A stretch of DNA of 64,000 nt from CAITWF01 sp038231575 (lineage in GTDB: Bacteria; Verrucomicrobiota; Verrucomicrobiia; Opitutales; Opitutaceae). Positions within the stretch are counted from its first letter, which is position 1. Every line of letters starts with the position of its first letter. Of the stretch, positions 52,381 to 60,982 are shown in pieces. Location: positions 1 to 64,000 of the forward strand of contig JBBRLB010000003.1 of the NCBI GenBank assembly GCA_038231575.1, written 5' to 3'. Under the pieces are notes generated by a model that was not told where the DNA came from, did no database searches, and saw nothing but the letters and a program-made list of their open reading frames with translations. The position numbers and the translations under genes are program-made.

Positions 52381-53865
52381 ATGAAAATTTCCTTTCCCCT
52401 TTCGCTGAAAATTTCGCTGTGGCTGCTGCTCAACCTGTTGGTGCTCGGCGCGGTCGGTGGCGGCTTTCTCCTCGGTCACGGCGGCCTCGGCTGGAATGCC
52501 CTCATGAGCGGCGCGGCCGGCGATCACGTGCAGGCAATCGGGGAAACCCTCGTGGGCGAGATCAACGGCACCCGGCCCGCCGAACGCGAGGCCATCCTCG
52601 CGCGCGCCGGTCGCGAGTATGGCGCGGAGTTCTATCTCTTCAGCAACTACGGCCCTCAACTCGCCGGCGCGAAAGTCGAACTGCCCGCCACGGTGCGCGG
52701 CCAACTCGTGCCGCCCCGGCCGGAGAATTTTCCACCCGACGGCCCTCCGGGTGCCGGTGCCTTCGATGGCCCGCCGGGCGGCCGGCGCGGTGCCCCACCC
52801 CCGCCCCCCACTGAGCCGCCCGGTCGCGCCGAAGCCCGCGGTCGCGGACATTTCCTGCTGAACGACCACGGCTATTGGATCGGACTGCGCGTGCCGTTTA
52901 TGCCGGGCGAATACGAACCCCGCGTGCCCGCGACGATGTTCATCCATCCGCCCTCGAGCTGGGCACTGTTGCGTTTGCTCGACGTGCAGCCGTGGTTGCT
53001 CGCCGGTGTCGGCGTGCTCGGATTTTCCATTTTGTTCTGGCTGCCGCTGGTGCGCGGCATCACGCGCTCACTCGGTCAGCTCACCGTCGCGACAGGAAAA
53101 ATCGCCGACGGAGAATTTCAAACGCGCGTGCCGGCGACGCGCCGTGACGAACTCGGCCAGCTCGGCGAATCCGTCAACCAGATGGCCGGGCGCCTCGACA
53201 CGCTCGTCAACGGCCAGAAACGCTTCCTCGCCGATGTCGCGCATGAACTCGGCTCGCCCATCGGCCGCCTGCAGGTCGCGGTCGAAATCCTCGAAACGCG
53301 CGCCACCGATCCCGCGCTGCAAGCGCAAGTCGCCGACGTGCGCGAGGAGGTGCAGCAGATGAGCGCACTGGTGAACGAACTGCTCGCCTTCACCAAGGCC
53401 GGCCTGCGCGCCCGCTCCGCCGAACTCGCCGTCGTCGAACTGTCACCGCTCGTCACGCAGGCAGTCGCGCGCGAGGCGGCGACCGCGCGCGTCACCACGG
53501 AAATCCCCGCCGGCCTCGCGGCGCGCGCCGACGCGCCGCTACTCGCCCGCGCGATCGGGAATCTCGTGCGCAACGCCGTGCGCTACGCCGGCGACGCCGG
53601 CCCGATCCACGTCAGCGCGCGCCGGGAGGACTCCCGCGTGTTCATCGCGATCGAAGACCTCGGCCCGGGCGTCCCGCCCGAGGCGCTTGCCCGGCTCGGT
53701 GAACCTTTCTACCGGCCCGAGGCCGCGCGCACGCGCGAAACCGGCGGCGTCGGCCTGGGCCTCGCGATCGTGCACTCCAGCATCGCCGCGTGTGGCGGCG
53801 AAGTGCGCTTTGCGAATCGCACGCCCCGTGGCTTTCTCGCCGAGGTCGCACTGGCGATCGCCTGA
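52381..53865 (+). CDS. CpxA-like sensor histidine kinase
   Basis: A 494-residue membrane sensor kinase. There are two membrane helices (about 9-32 and 205-225) around an extracytoplasmic sensor of about 170 residues with a Pro/Gly/Arg-rich insert (110-155). A HAMP domain (226-278) follows. The H-box FLADVAHELGSPIGRLQ carries H288. The ATPase domain has N-box NLVRNAVRYAG, G1 EDLGPGVPPE and G2 GGVGLGLAIV. The closest partner type is CpxR-like, matching the regulator at 40698. The gene is divergent from the YHYH operon across a shared CTTAAC site. The ligand is unknown. Confidence 0.92.
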   Translation: MKISFPLSLKISLWLLLNLLVLGAVGGGFLLGHGGLGWNALMSGAAGDHVQAIGETLVGEINGTRPAEREAILARAGREYGAEFYLFSNYGPQLAGAKVELPATVRGQLVPPRPENFPPDGPPGAGAFDGPPGGRRGAPPPPPTEPPGRAEARGRGHFLLNDHGYWIGLRVPFMPGEYEPRVPATMFIHPPSSWALLRLLDVQPWLLAGVGVLGFSILFWLPLVRGITRSLGQLTVATGKIADGEFQTRVPATRRDELGQLGESVNQMAGRLDTLVNGQKRFLADVAHELGSPIGRLQVAVEILETRATDPALQAQVADVREEVQQMSALVNELLAFTKAGLRARSAELAVVELSPLVTQAVAREAATARVTTEIPAGLAARADAPLLARAIGNLVRNAVRYAGDAGPIHVSARREDSRVFIAIEDLGPGVPPEALARLGEPFYRPEAARTRETGGVGLGLAIVHSSIAACGGEVRFANRTPRGFLAEVALAIA

Positions 53866-54165
53866 GGTGGGCCGGCGCGGGGCACCGGGCCAACCGTTCG
53901 CCGCTGACCGCGGGACGCGCATCGGAATTTACCCGCGCTTAATAATTTTCCCGGATTTCGAAACACGGGGCTAACACGCGGAGGGTTTACTGGCGGTGTT
54001 CAAACCCCCAACCGCCGACTCCCCTCCTCCCATGAACGAATTCCAATGGCTCCTCGTCCTCGGCTTCCCCGCTGAAATTGCCGCCGCCACCGTGATGCCC
54101 AACGTCTTCATCGTCGACGAAAACGCCGCGAACCAAACCATCAGCCCGCTTTTCGCCGCCTAAAA
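53866..54165. other. Intergenic stretch after the kinase gene
   Basis: There is no convincing gene. A 43-codon frame from 54032 to 54163 exists on the plus strand but has no ribosome binding site or family resemblance. No terminator hairpin with a T-run was found after the kinase stop. Confidence 0.5.
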
Positions 54166-54345
54166 TTAGACGCGGCTCCGACGACGGCGCAGCGCGGCCT
54201 GCAGCGTGACGACGCCAAGCGCACCCGCCCAAGTGGCCGGGGCCGGAAGCGCGACGATCGTGAGGTGAGTTTCGCGCGCGAGTGGGGAAAGCGCATCAGC
54301 GCCCGGCCGCGTAGTCTCCTCAGGGAAATTCCCCTTCGCCCCTGA
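54166..54345 (-). pseudogene. Remnant of a PEP-CTERM protein gene
   Basis: On the minus strand the frame ending at 54166 reads ALPAPATWAGALGVVTLQ and continues AALRRRRSRV-stop. This is a typical PEP-CTERM tail: PAPAT motif, hydrophobic helix, arginine cluster. It is preceded by only about 30 codons (GADALSPLARETHLTIV) and then an in-frame stop next to the lutC stop codon. No start or signal peptide is left, so it appears to be the orphaned end of a lost exosortase substrate. Confidence 0.6.
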
Positions 54346-54963
54346 TCAAATCACGAGGGCAATTTGCTGGCCGGGGCCGTGCACGCCTTCGATCAGGATG
54401 CCCTCGACATCGGCGGTCTTCGACGGGCCCGTGCACCAAATCACGTTGTTGTCCGCGCCGAGCGCCGCGACGGCCTGCGGTAAATCCGAAAAAATCGTCG
54501 CCCGCTCGACGACCGCCACATGCACCCACGGTGTCAGCGCCGCCAGCCGCCGCGAAGTCGTCGCTTCATTGAGAATAATCGTGCCCGTCTCGGCAATCGC
54601 CCCCGCCGCCCGCGTGATGCCAAACGCGTAATCATCCACCCGCGTGCGATCGTAATCGGTCTCCACCTTGAAATCCGCCCCGAAGTGCGGCGCAAGCTTC
54701 GGCCACAGCACCGGATCACAGTAGCCGTGGAGGAATTTTCCGGCGCGCAGATGCGCGACGAGCGCCGCGATGTCGGTCAGCGCGAGCCCGTTCACCCGCT
54801 TCATCCGCTCGGCCAGCAACTCCCCGAGATTCCGGCCAGCGATGAGGCTCCGCATCACGGAAATCTCGGTCGTGTAGTCGGGCAGTTTCGCCCGCTCGTG
54901 CAGCGGCGCAAGGGCACCGCGCACCCGGGACAAAATGGCTTCGCGATCGTCGGCGGTCGGCAT
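54346..54963 (-). CDS. lutC: Lactate utilization protein C
   Basis: A 205-residue LutC/YkgG-family protein, the third part of the LutABC L-lactate oxidation complex. Family blocks are DDYAFGITRAAGAIAETGTI, AALTPWVHVAVV and VIWCTGPSKTADVEGILIEG with GVHGPG. It is the last gene of the cluster lutA-lutB-OPT transporter-lutC on the minus strand and starts 2 bases from the transporter stop. LutC lacks cofactor motifs of its own, as usual. Confidence 0.9.
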   Translation of the reverse strand: MPTADDREAILSRVRGALAPLHERAKLPDYTTEISVMRSLIAGRNLGELLAERMKRVNGLALTDIAALVAHLRAGKFLHGYCDPVLWPKLAPHFGADFKVETDYDRTRVDDYAFGITRAAGAIAETGTIILNEATTSRRLAALTPWVHVAVVERATIFSDLPQAVAALGADNNVIWCTGPSKTADVEGILIEGVHGPGQQIALVI

Positions 54964-54964
54964 G

Positions 54965-57250
54965 TCAGGTCTTCTTCGCCGCGAGGAATTTCTCCCGGCC
55001 CGCGAGGTAGAGCAGCGTGCACAACACGAGGAACGGGATCATCGAAAGCAGATCGGAGTTGGGCCCTTCAAAGAGTGGATTGTGGGCCGTCGACCATTTC
55101 GTGAGCCGGTCGTCGAACTGATCCATCACGCCCGCGAGGAACGCAATAATGATGCCCGCGATCGCGCCCCCGGCGATATAGCCGGAGGCCAGGAGCACGC
55201 CGGGGCTCTTGTCGCTCTCCTCGGCAAACTGCTCCGCGGTCATCGCCGCATGCGATGCCCGCTTCCGCGCCGCCCGCTCCACCAGCCAGCGCACGAACCC
55301 GCCAATGAAGATCGGCGAGGACGACGACAGGGGCAGATAAACCCCGACGGCAAACGCCAGCGCCGGCACGAACGACAATTCGAGCGTCACCGCGATCATC
55401 ACGCCCAGCAGCACGAGCGCCCACGGCAGTTTCCGATCGAGGATGCCCTTGATGATATACGACATCAGCGTGGCCTTCGGGGCGTTGAATTTTTTCACGG
55501 TCGAGCCATCGGGCCGGGTGTCGTGCGTGCCGTTGATCCCGGGATCGACGAGCCACACGGCGTCGCCCGTGTCGTTGACGAGGTAGCGACCGGCGGGCGC
55601 GCCGACCTCGTCGGTTTTCTGCCAGACGAAATACGAATTCGCGTCACCGCGCGCCTGCGGCCCGACCAGCGGCTCGCGTTTCGTGAGCGCGTTCACGTCG
55701 GTGTGCAATCCTGCCGGCGCGAGGTCCTTGATCGGCACATAGACGGTCGCGGCGTTGTTCAGCACGAGGAGAATCGGCCCGAGGCAGACCGCTGAGAGCG
55801 CCGAGCCCGCCAGGATCGCCCACTGTTGAAACTTCGGTGTCGCGCCGAGGAGATGGCCGGTCTTCAAGTCCTGCGAAGTCGAGCCGCCTTGCGAGGCCGC
55901 GATGCACACAATCGCGCCGACCGAGAGGGCCGTCACGTAATACGTCCCGCCTGTCCAGCCGACCAAGAGGAAGATGAGGCACGTGAACAGCAGCGTCGCC
56001 ACCGTCATGCCGGAGATCGGATTCGACGACGAACCGATCTCGCCGGTGAGCCGCGACGACACCGTCACGAACAAAAACCCGAAGGCCAGAATCAGCAGCG
56101 CGCCCAGCACGTTCATATGCAGCGAGGGCGCCAGTGTGATCGCGATGAGCAGCACGACGACGCCGATGCCGACAAACTTCATCGAAAGATCGCGCTCGGT
56201 GCGCGGTGTGTCGCCGCCGGTCGCCTCGCCACCCGTCGCAAAACCCAAGTCCTTCAAACCACCTTTCAGTCCGTGCCAGATGGTCGGCATCGCCTGGATC
56301 AGGCTGATGATGCCGCCCGCCGCGACCGCGCCCGCGCCGATGTAGAGGATGTAGGCGCTGCGAATCTGGCCCGGCCCCATGTCCGCGATCGGGATGCGGC
56401 CGGGGGCCAGCGGACCGGGAATGTTCTCGCCGAAAAACTTGATCATCGGGATCAGCAGCAGATAGCTCAACACGCCGCCGCCGCACATGATCGCGGCGAT
56501 GCGCGGGCCGATGATGTAGCCGACGCCGAGCAGCTCCGGTGAAATCTCGGCACTCACCGAGCCGGCCTTGAAGGGCGCGCCGAACACTTTTTCCGGTGTG
56601 TCCTTCCAGCCTTTGAACGCGACATTGAGCGTCTTGTAGAGCAGCCCGATCCCGAACCCGCCGAAGATCACTTTCGCGCCGGGTGACTTGCCGAAGCCCG
56701 CCGCTTCCGCCGCCTGCATTTCCGCCCGCGCCGAGGGTGAGGCGTGTTTCCTGTCGTCGTCGTTGGCGCCGGCCTTGAGGACCGCCGCGCAGGCGGTGCC
56801 TTCGGGATATTTCAACACGCCGTGCTCTTTCACGATGAGCGCGCGCCGGAGCGGAATCATCATCAGGATGCCGAGCGCCCCGCCGATCAGCGCCACAATC
56901 ATCACCGGCACGAGCTCGAGATCGAAGCCGAGAATCAGAATCGCGGGCATCGTCACGCCAATGCCGAACGCGAGCGACTCGCCCGCTGAGCCCGCAGTCT
57001 GGGTGATGTTGTGCTCGAGGATGGTCGCGTCGCGCACGCCAACTTTCGAAAGCCCGCGAAAGACCGCGAGAGAGATGACGGCGACGGGAATCGACGCACT
57101 GACCGTGAGCCCAACCTTGAGCACGAGATAAAGCGACGACGCGCCGAACACCATGCCGAGAATCGCGCCGGTGATTACCGCGCGCAGCGTGAACTCGCTC
57201 ATCACCACGGAATCAGGAATGAACGGCTCGAATTTTTTCGGGAGATTCAT
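54965..57250 (-). CDS. OPT family oligopeptide transporter
   Basis: A 761-residue transporter with about 14-16 membrane segments. The N-terminal FTLRAVITGAILGMVFGASS, TQTAGSAGESLAFG and KYPEGTACAAVL blocks, and the GGSTSQDLKTGHLLGATP motif in the second half, identify the OPT superfamily, which moves peptides or metal chelates using the proton gradient. A soluble loop of about 80 residues (about 525-605) interrupts the later helices. It lies between lutB (3 bases away) and lutC (1 base away), so it belongs to that operon. The substrate is unknown; the context suggests a carboxylate or a peptide carbon source. Confidence 0.9.
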   Translation of the reverse strand: MNLPKKFEPFIPDSVVMSEFTLRAVITGAILGMVFGASSLYLVLKVGLTVSASIPVAVISLAVFRGLSKVGVRDATILEHNITQTAGSAGESLAFGIGVTMPAILILGFDLELVPVMIVALIGGALGILMMIPLRRALIVKEHGVLKYPEGTACAAVLKAGANDDDRKHASPSARAEMQAAEAAGFGKSPGAKVIFGGFGIGLLYKTLNVAFKGWKDTPEKVFGAPFKAGSVSAEISPELLGVGYIIGPRIAAIMCGGGVLSYLLLIPMIKFFGENIPGPLAPGRIPIADMGPGQIRSAYILYIGAGAVAAGGIISLIQAMPTIWHGLKGGLKDLGFATGGEATGGDTPRTERDLSMKFVGIGVVVLLIAITLAPSLHMNVLGALLILAFGFLFVTVSSRLTGEIGSSSNPISGMTVATLLFTCLIFLLVGWTGGTYYVTALSVGAIVCIAASQGGSTSQDLKTGHLLGATPKFQQWAILAGSALSAVCLGPILLVLNNAATVYVPIKDLAPAGLHTDVNALTKREPLVGPQARGDANSYFVWQKTDEVGAPAGRYLVNDTGDAVWLVDPGINGTHDTRPDGSTVKKFNAPKATLMSYIIKGILDRKLPWALVLLGVMIAVTLELSFVPALAFAVGVYLPLSSSSPIFIGGFVRWLVERAARKRASHAAMTAEQFAEESDKSPGVLLASGYIAGGAIAGIIIAFLAGVMDQFDDRLTKWSTAHNPLFEGPNSDLLSMIPFLVLCTLLYLAGREKFLAAKKT

Positions 57251-57253
57251 GAG

Positions 57254-58645
57254 TCAGGAGTTCTTCGGACGATTCTTCAGCCACTTCCTAAATTCACCGC
57301 CGCGCCAGTCCGGCAGCGCGCGTTTCTCCGCCCACGCCTGCAACGCCGGCACGGGAATCATTTTCGTCGGCACGTAATTCAGCAGCTTGCCGCCAACGAG
57401 CGACGCTTTCCACGCCAGCGGCTGCGACGCAAGCAGCGCCCACGCCCCCATCGGCGGTGTGCCGGGCGACGGGATGTTTTCCTCCTTCGCCTTGTTGCGC
57501 AATCGCAGCAGCAAATCGGGAATCGGAATATTAACCGGGCAGACTTCGTTGCACGCGCCACAGAGCGACGAAGCCTTCGGCAAATCGGCGAGGGTGGAAA
57601 ATTTATCGCCCGCAAGCAGAGGCGACAGCACCGCGCCGACCGGGCCCGGATAAACGCTGCGATACGCGTGGCCGCTCGCCTGCCGATAAACCGGGCACAC
57701 GTTGAGGCATGCGCCGCAGCGGATGCAGCGCAGGATGTCGCGACAATCGCTCGCGAGCACTTCCGTGCGACCGTTGTCGACGAAGATGACGTGCATCTCC
57801 TCGGGACCATCGGGCTGCGTCGGTGACTTCGGCCCGTTGATGAACTCGGTGTAGACGGTCACCTCCTGCGCTGTGCCGCTGCGCGCGAGCAGATTCAGGA
57901 ACAACGCGAGGTCATAGTCGCGCGGCACGATCTTCTCGATGCCGATCATCGCAATGTGGCACTTCGTGGCAGCAAGGCAGAAACGCGAGTTGCCCTCGTT
58001 CGTCACGAGCACAATCCGACCGCTCTCGGCGGAGACGAAATTCGCGCCGGTCAGGCCGACGTCCGCCTCGAGATATTTGTGCCGGAGGAAATTTCGCGCC
58101 CGTTGCGTGATGGTTTGCGGATCGTCGTTGTAGTCGCCGAGGCCCTCGCGCTCGAAACTCTTCGCAATCTCGCGGCGGTTTTTGTGAATGATCGGTTTGA
58201 CGATGTGCGAGGGATGGTCGCCGTCGATCTGCACGATGAATTCACCGAGGTCCGTCTCGAGCGCCTCGATGCCGTGCTTGCCCAAAAAGTGTGCGAGCTC
58301 CGTCTCCTCGCTGACCATGGTCTTCGCCTTGACCATTTTCTTCGCGCCGCGCGCCCGCATGATCGCGAGCACCGTTTCGTTGGCGGCTTCGGCGGTGCCG
58401 GCCCAGTGCACCTGCACGCCGTTCGCCTTCATCTTCGCTTCGACGGCCGGCAGGTAGGTGTCGAGATTCTCGATCACGTGCTGTTTCACCTCGCCGGCGA
58501 TTTTGCGGAGTTCATCCGGTTCGGCGAACTCGTCGAAGAGGAGTTTCGTGCGTTTCTCGTGCCCCTTTTTCGAGCCGTCGTAAACCGCCGCGCGGGTGTC
58601 CGCCTTCAACTCGGCGGCAAACTGATCAATTTGCTGAAACTTCAT
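57254..58645 (-). CDS. lutB: Lactate utilization iron-sulfur protein B
   Basis: A 463-residue LutB. The C-terminal part holds two [4Fe-4S] motifs, CIRCGACLNVCPVYR and CGACNEVCPVNIP. The N-terminal part has the LUD-domain blocks VHWAGTAEAANETVLAIM, KAKTMVSEE and GANFVSAESGRIVLVTNEGN. With LutA and LutC it oxidises L-lactate to pyruvate. The ATG at 58645 overlaps the stop of lutA by 4 bases, and the OPT transporter follows after 3 bases. Confidence 0.93.
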   Translation of the reverse strand: MKFQQIDQFAAELKADTRAAVYDGSKKGHEKRTKLLFDEFAEPDELRKIAGEVKQHVIENLDTYLPAVEAKMKANGVQVHWAGTAEAANETVLAIMRARGAKKMVKAKTMVSEETELAHFLGKHGIEALETDLGEFIVQIDGDHPSHIVKPIIHKNRREIAKSFEREGLGDYNDDPQTITQRARNFLRHKYLEADVGLTGANFVSAESGRIVLVTNEGNSRFCLAATKCHIAMIGIEKIVPRDYDLALFLNLLARSGTAQEVTVYTEFINGPKSPTQPDGPEEMHVIFVDNGRTEVLASDCRDILRCIRCGACLNVCPVYRQASGHAYRSVYPGPVGAVLSPLLAGDKFSTLADLPKASSLCGACNEVCPVNIPIPDLLLRLRNKAKEENIPSPGTPPMGAWALLASQPLAWKASLVGGKLLNYVPTKMIPVPALQAWAEKRALPDWRGGEFRKWLKNRPKNS

Positions 58646-59400
58646 TGGGCTTTCAGCGCGTCGCGCAGCACCTGCGCCAGATGCAGCGTCTTGATCGGCT
58701 TGCCCTCTTTGGCGGCCAGGCCCCCGAGGTGCATCATGCAGCTCATGTCCCCCGACACCAGCACGTCAGGCTGCACGGCGCGGATGTGCTCGAGTTTCAA
58801 TTCGCCCATCGCCGAGGAAATATTCGGAAACGACACGGAGAACGTCCCGCCAAACCCACAGCATTGTTCGCCCTCGCCGAATTCCACCAGCTTCACGCCC
58901 GCGATCGATTTGAGCAGGGCGGTGGCCGCCTCACTGCTGCCGGTGCCGCGCGTATGACACGCGCGGTGGAGCGCGACCGTCGCTTCGTAGCGGCCGGGCC
59001 ACGTTTTCACGCCGAGACCGTTGACGATAAAATCCGCCAGCTCCCACGTGCGGCGGCCGAGCGCCTCGACTTCGCTGACGTCGGCTTCTTTTTCGAATTC
59101 GAGCACCGCACCGTGAAACATCATCGCCGCGCACGAGCCGCTGGGCACCACCACCGGCTCTTCGCCCGCGAAAGTCTTCACCGTATGACGCACGACCTTG
59201 CGCGAGGCGATCCAGTCGCCACCGTTGAACGCCGGCTGGCCGCAGCAGGTCTGCGCCTCCGGAAAAACCACCTCCACCCCGAGGTGTTCCAATACCTCGA
59301 CCGTGGCCACGGCCACATCGTCATAGAAGGCGTCACACAGGCACGTGGCCATGAGTTGGACGCGTTTACCTGTCACAGGCGCTCGCTCGGCGTTCAGCAT
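58642..59400 (-). CDS. lutA: Lactate utilization protein A
   Basis: A 252-residue LutA with two CCG-type cysteine-rich domains (QTCCGQPAFNGGDW and GEQCCGFGGTFSVSFP, each with an upstream Cys: ATCLCDAFY and HRACHTRG) that bind an iron-sulfur cluster as in heterodisulfide reductase/GlcF. It is the first gene of the lut operon. The ATG at 59400 is used; a longer frame to 59442 would nearly reach the rhaB start. Only 56 bases separate it from divergent rhaB, so both promoters must overlap. Confidence 0.92.
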   Translation of the reverse strand: MLNAERAPVTGKRVQLMATCLCDAFYDDVAVATVEVLEHLGVEVVFPEAQTCCGQPAFNGGDWIASRKVVRHTVKTFAGEEPVVVPSGSCAAMMFHGAVLEFEKEADVSEVEALGRRTWELADFIVNGLGVKTWPGRYEATVALHRACHTRGTGSSEAATALLKSIAGVKLVEFGEGEQCCGFGGTFSVSFPNISSAMGELKLEHIRAVQPDVLVSGDMSCMMHLGGLAAKEGKPIKTLHLAQVLRDALKAQ

Positions 59401-59456
59401 TTTGGGATTGGAAAACCGTGGGTGACGCCGAGTTTGTTGCAAAGGAAATTTCCGCC

Positions 59457-60902
59457 ATGCCCTCCCCCATCTTTACCGCTGCCGTCGATCTTGGTGCCAC
59501 CAGTGGCCGCGTCATTCTCGGCGCGTGGGCGAAAAACCAGCTCACGCTCACCGAGGTCCACCGCTTCCCCAATACTTTCCGCACGCTCGGTGCCCACGAC
59601 TACTGGGATCTCGGCACGCTCTGGCACGAGGCGCAGACCGGTCTGCGCAAAGCGGTCGCCGCCCTCCCCCGCGGCGCGAAGCTTGCCTCGGTCGGCGTCG
59701 ATTGCTGGGGCGTCGACTACGCGCTCGTCAACGACGACGGGCGCCTCGTCTTCCCCGTGCACGCCTATCGCGACGCGCGCACGCAGCCCGGCCTCCAGCG
59801 CCTCGGCAACACCCGCGCCGCCCTCGAGCGCGTTTACGCCGCGACCGGCATCCCGAATGTTTTCTACAACGCCTCGCTCCAACTCGAGGAAGTCGTCGCC
59901 CACTGCCCCGCGATTGAGGATCTCGCGACGCGCTGCCTCTTCCTGCCGGACTACTTCAATTTTCTCCTCAGCGGTCGGATGGAGAACGAACTGACGATCG
60001 CGTCTACCGCGCAGCTCATCGACGTCCATTCAACCAACTGGTCGCGCGCCGCGCTCGATCATTTTCGGATTCCGCCGCAGTGGTTTTCAAAGCCCGTGCT
60101 CGCCGGCACGAAGCTGGGCCGGGTGAAAAAAGAAATCGCCGCCGGCTCACCGGCGCTCGCGGCCACGCAGGTCATCGCGGTGCCCGGTCACGATACGGCG
60201 TGCGCCTACGACGCGATGCCCGCCTCGCCCGACGGCACCGATCTCTACATCAGCTCCGGCACCTGGTCGCTCGTCGGCTTCGAGAGCGACACGCCCGTGC
60301 TCGGCAAGGATGCCCTCGCCGCGCGCATCTCGAACGAACGCATCGGCGACGGCCGCTACCGCCCCCTCACGAACGTCATCGGCCTCTGGCTGCTCGAGGG
60401 CACGCTGAAGGACTTCGCGTCGCGCCCAACCAGCGATCAGGACTGGGCCGCGTTGATTACGGCCGCGGAAAAACTCCCCGCGCCCGCCGCGCTCCTCGAC
60501 GTCGTTGATCCCACGTTCACGAATCCGACCTCGATGCGCGCCGCGATCGACGCGCAACTGAAGAAGCGAAAACTCTCCGCCCCGAGAAATCTCGCCGGCT
60601 ACACGCGCCTCATCTGCGACTCGCTCGGCCGCGGCCACGCCGACGCGATGCGCGCCTTCGAAAAAATGACCGGCAAACAATTCCGCCGCATCCTGATCGT
60701 CGGCGGTGGGTCCAAAAACCGCCTGCTCTGCCAGGCCACCGCCAATGCCGCCGGCCTGCCCGTCGTGAGCTTCAGCCTCGAGGGCACCGCGGTCGGCAAC
60801 ATCGCCAGCCAGCTCATCGCCCTGCGCGCCGTGAAAGATCTCGCGACCTTCCGCCGCCATCTCGGCGCCGGCCTGCGCCAAAGGATCTACGCGCCGCGCT
60901 GA
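59457..60902 (+). CDS. rhaB: Rhamnulokinase
   Basis: A 481-residue FGGY-family kinase that phosphorylates L-rhamnulose. Matching blocks are AAVDLGATSGRVIL (phosphate 1), VGVDCWGVDYALVNDDG, VHAYRDART, CLFLPDYFNFLLSG, VPGHDTACAYDAMP, YISSGTWSLVGFE and the adenosine loop ILIVGGGSKNRLLCQ. The ATG at 59457 has AAAGGAAA 9 bases upstream. Aldol cleavage of rhamnulose-1-phosphate gives L-lactaldehyde, which can be oxidised to L-lactate, the substrate of the divergent lut operon. No rhaA, rhaD or regulator is in the window. Confidence 0.93.
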   Translation: MPSPIFTAAVDLGATSGRVILGAWAKNQLTLTEVHRFPNTFRTLGAHDYWDLGTLWHEAQTGLRKAVAALPRGAKLASVGVDCWGVDYALVNDDGRLVFPVHAYRDARTQPGLQRLGNTRAALERVYAATGIPNVFYNASLQLEEVVAHCPAIEDLATRCLFLPDYFNFLLSGRMENELTIASTAQLIDVHSTNWSRAALDHFRIPPQWFSKPVLAGTKLGRVKKEIAAGSPALAATQVIAVPGHDTACAYDAMPASPDGTDLYISSGTWSLVGFESDTPVLGKDALAARISNERIGDGRYRPLTNVIGLWLLEGTLKDFASRPTSDQDWAALITAAEKLPAPAALLDVVDPTFTNPTSMRAAIDAQLKKRKLSAPRNLAGYTRLICDSLGRGHADAMRAFEKMTGKQFRRILIVGGGSKNRLLCQATANAAGLPVVSFSLEGTAVGNIASQLIALRAVKDLATFRRHLGAGLRQRIYAPR

Positions 60903-60916
60903 GTCGGCGCCGCGCC

Positions 60917-60950
60917 AAAAAAGACGGCCGGGGCGGGCGCCCCGGCCGTC
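60917..60950 (-). terminator. Terminator of the TonB-dependent receptor gene
   Basis: A perfect 12-bp stem GACGGCCGGGGC / GCCCCGGCCGTC with a 4-base loop, followed on the minus strand by six T. It lies between the convergent rhaB and receptor genes. Confidence 0.9.
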
Positions 60951-60982
60951 GTGAATCGCGACGCGCGCGTCAGCCGCGCGCC

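Noticed and set aside
54032..54163. A 43-codon open frame on the plus strand after the kinase gene (MNEFQWLLVLGFPAE...).
   Set aside because: No ribosome binding site, no family resemblance, and the adjacent sequence carries the PEP-CTERM remnant on the other strand.
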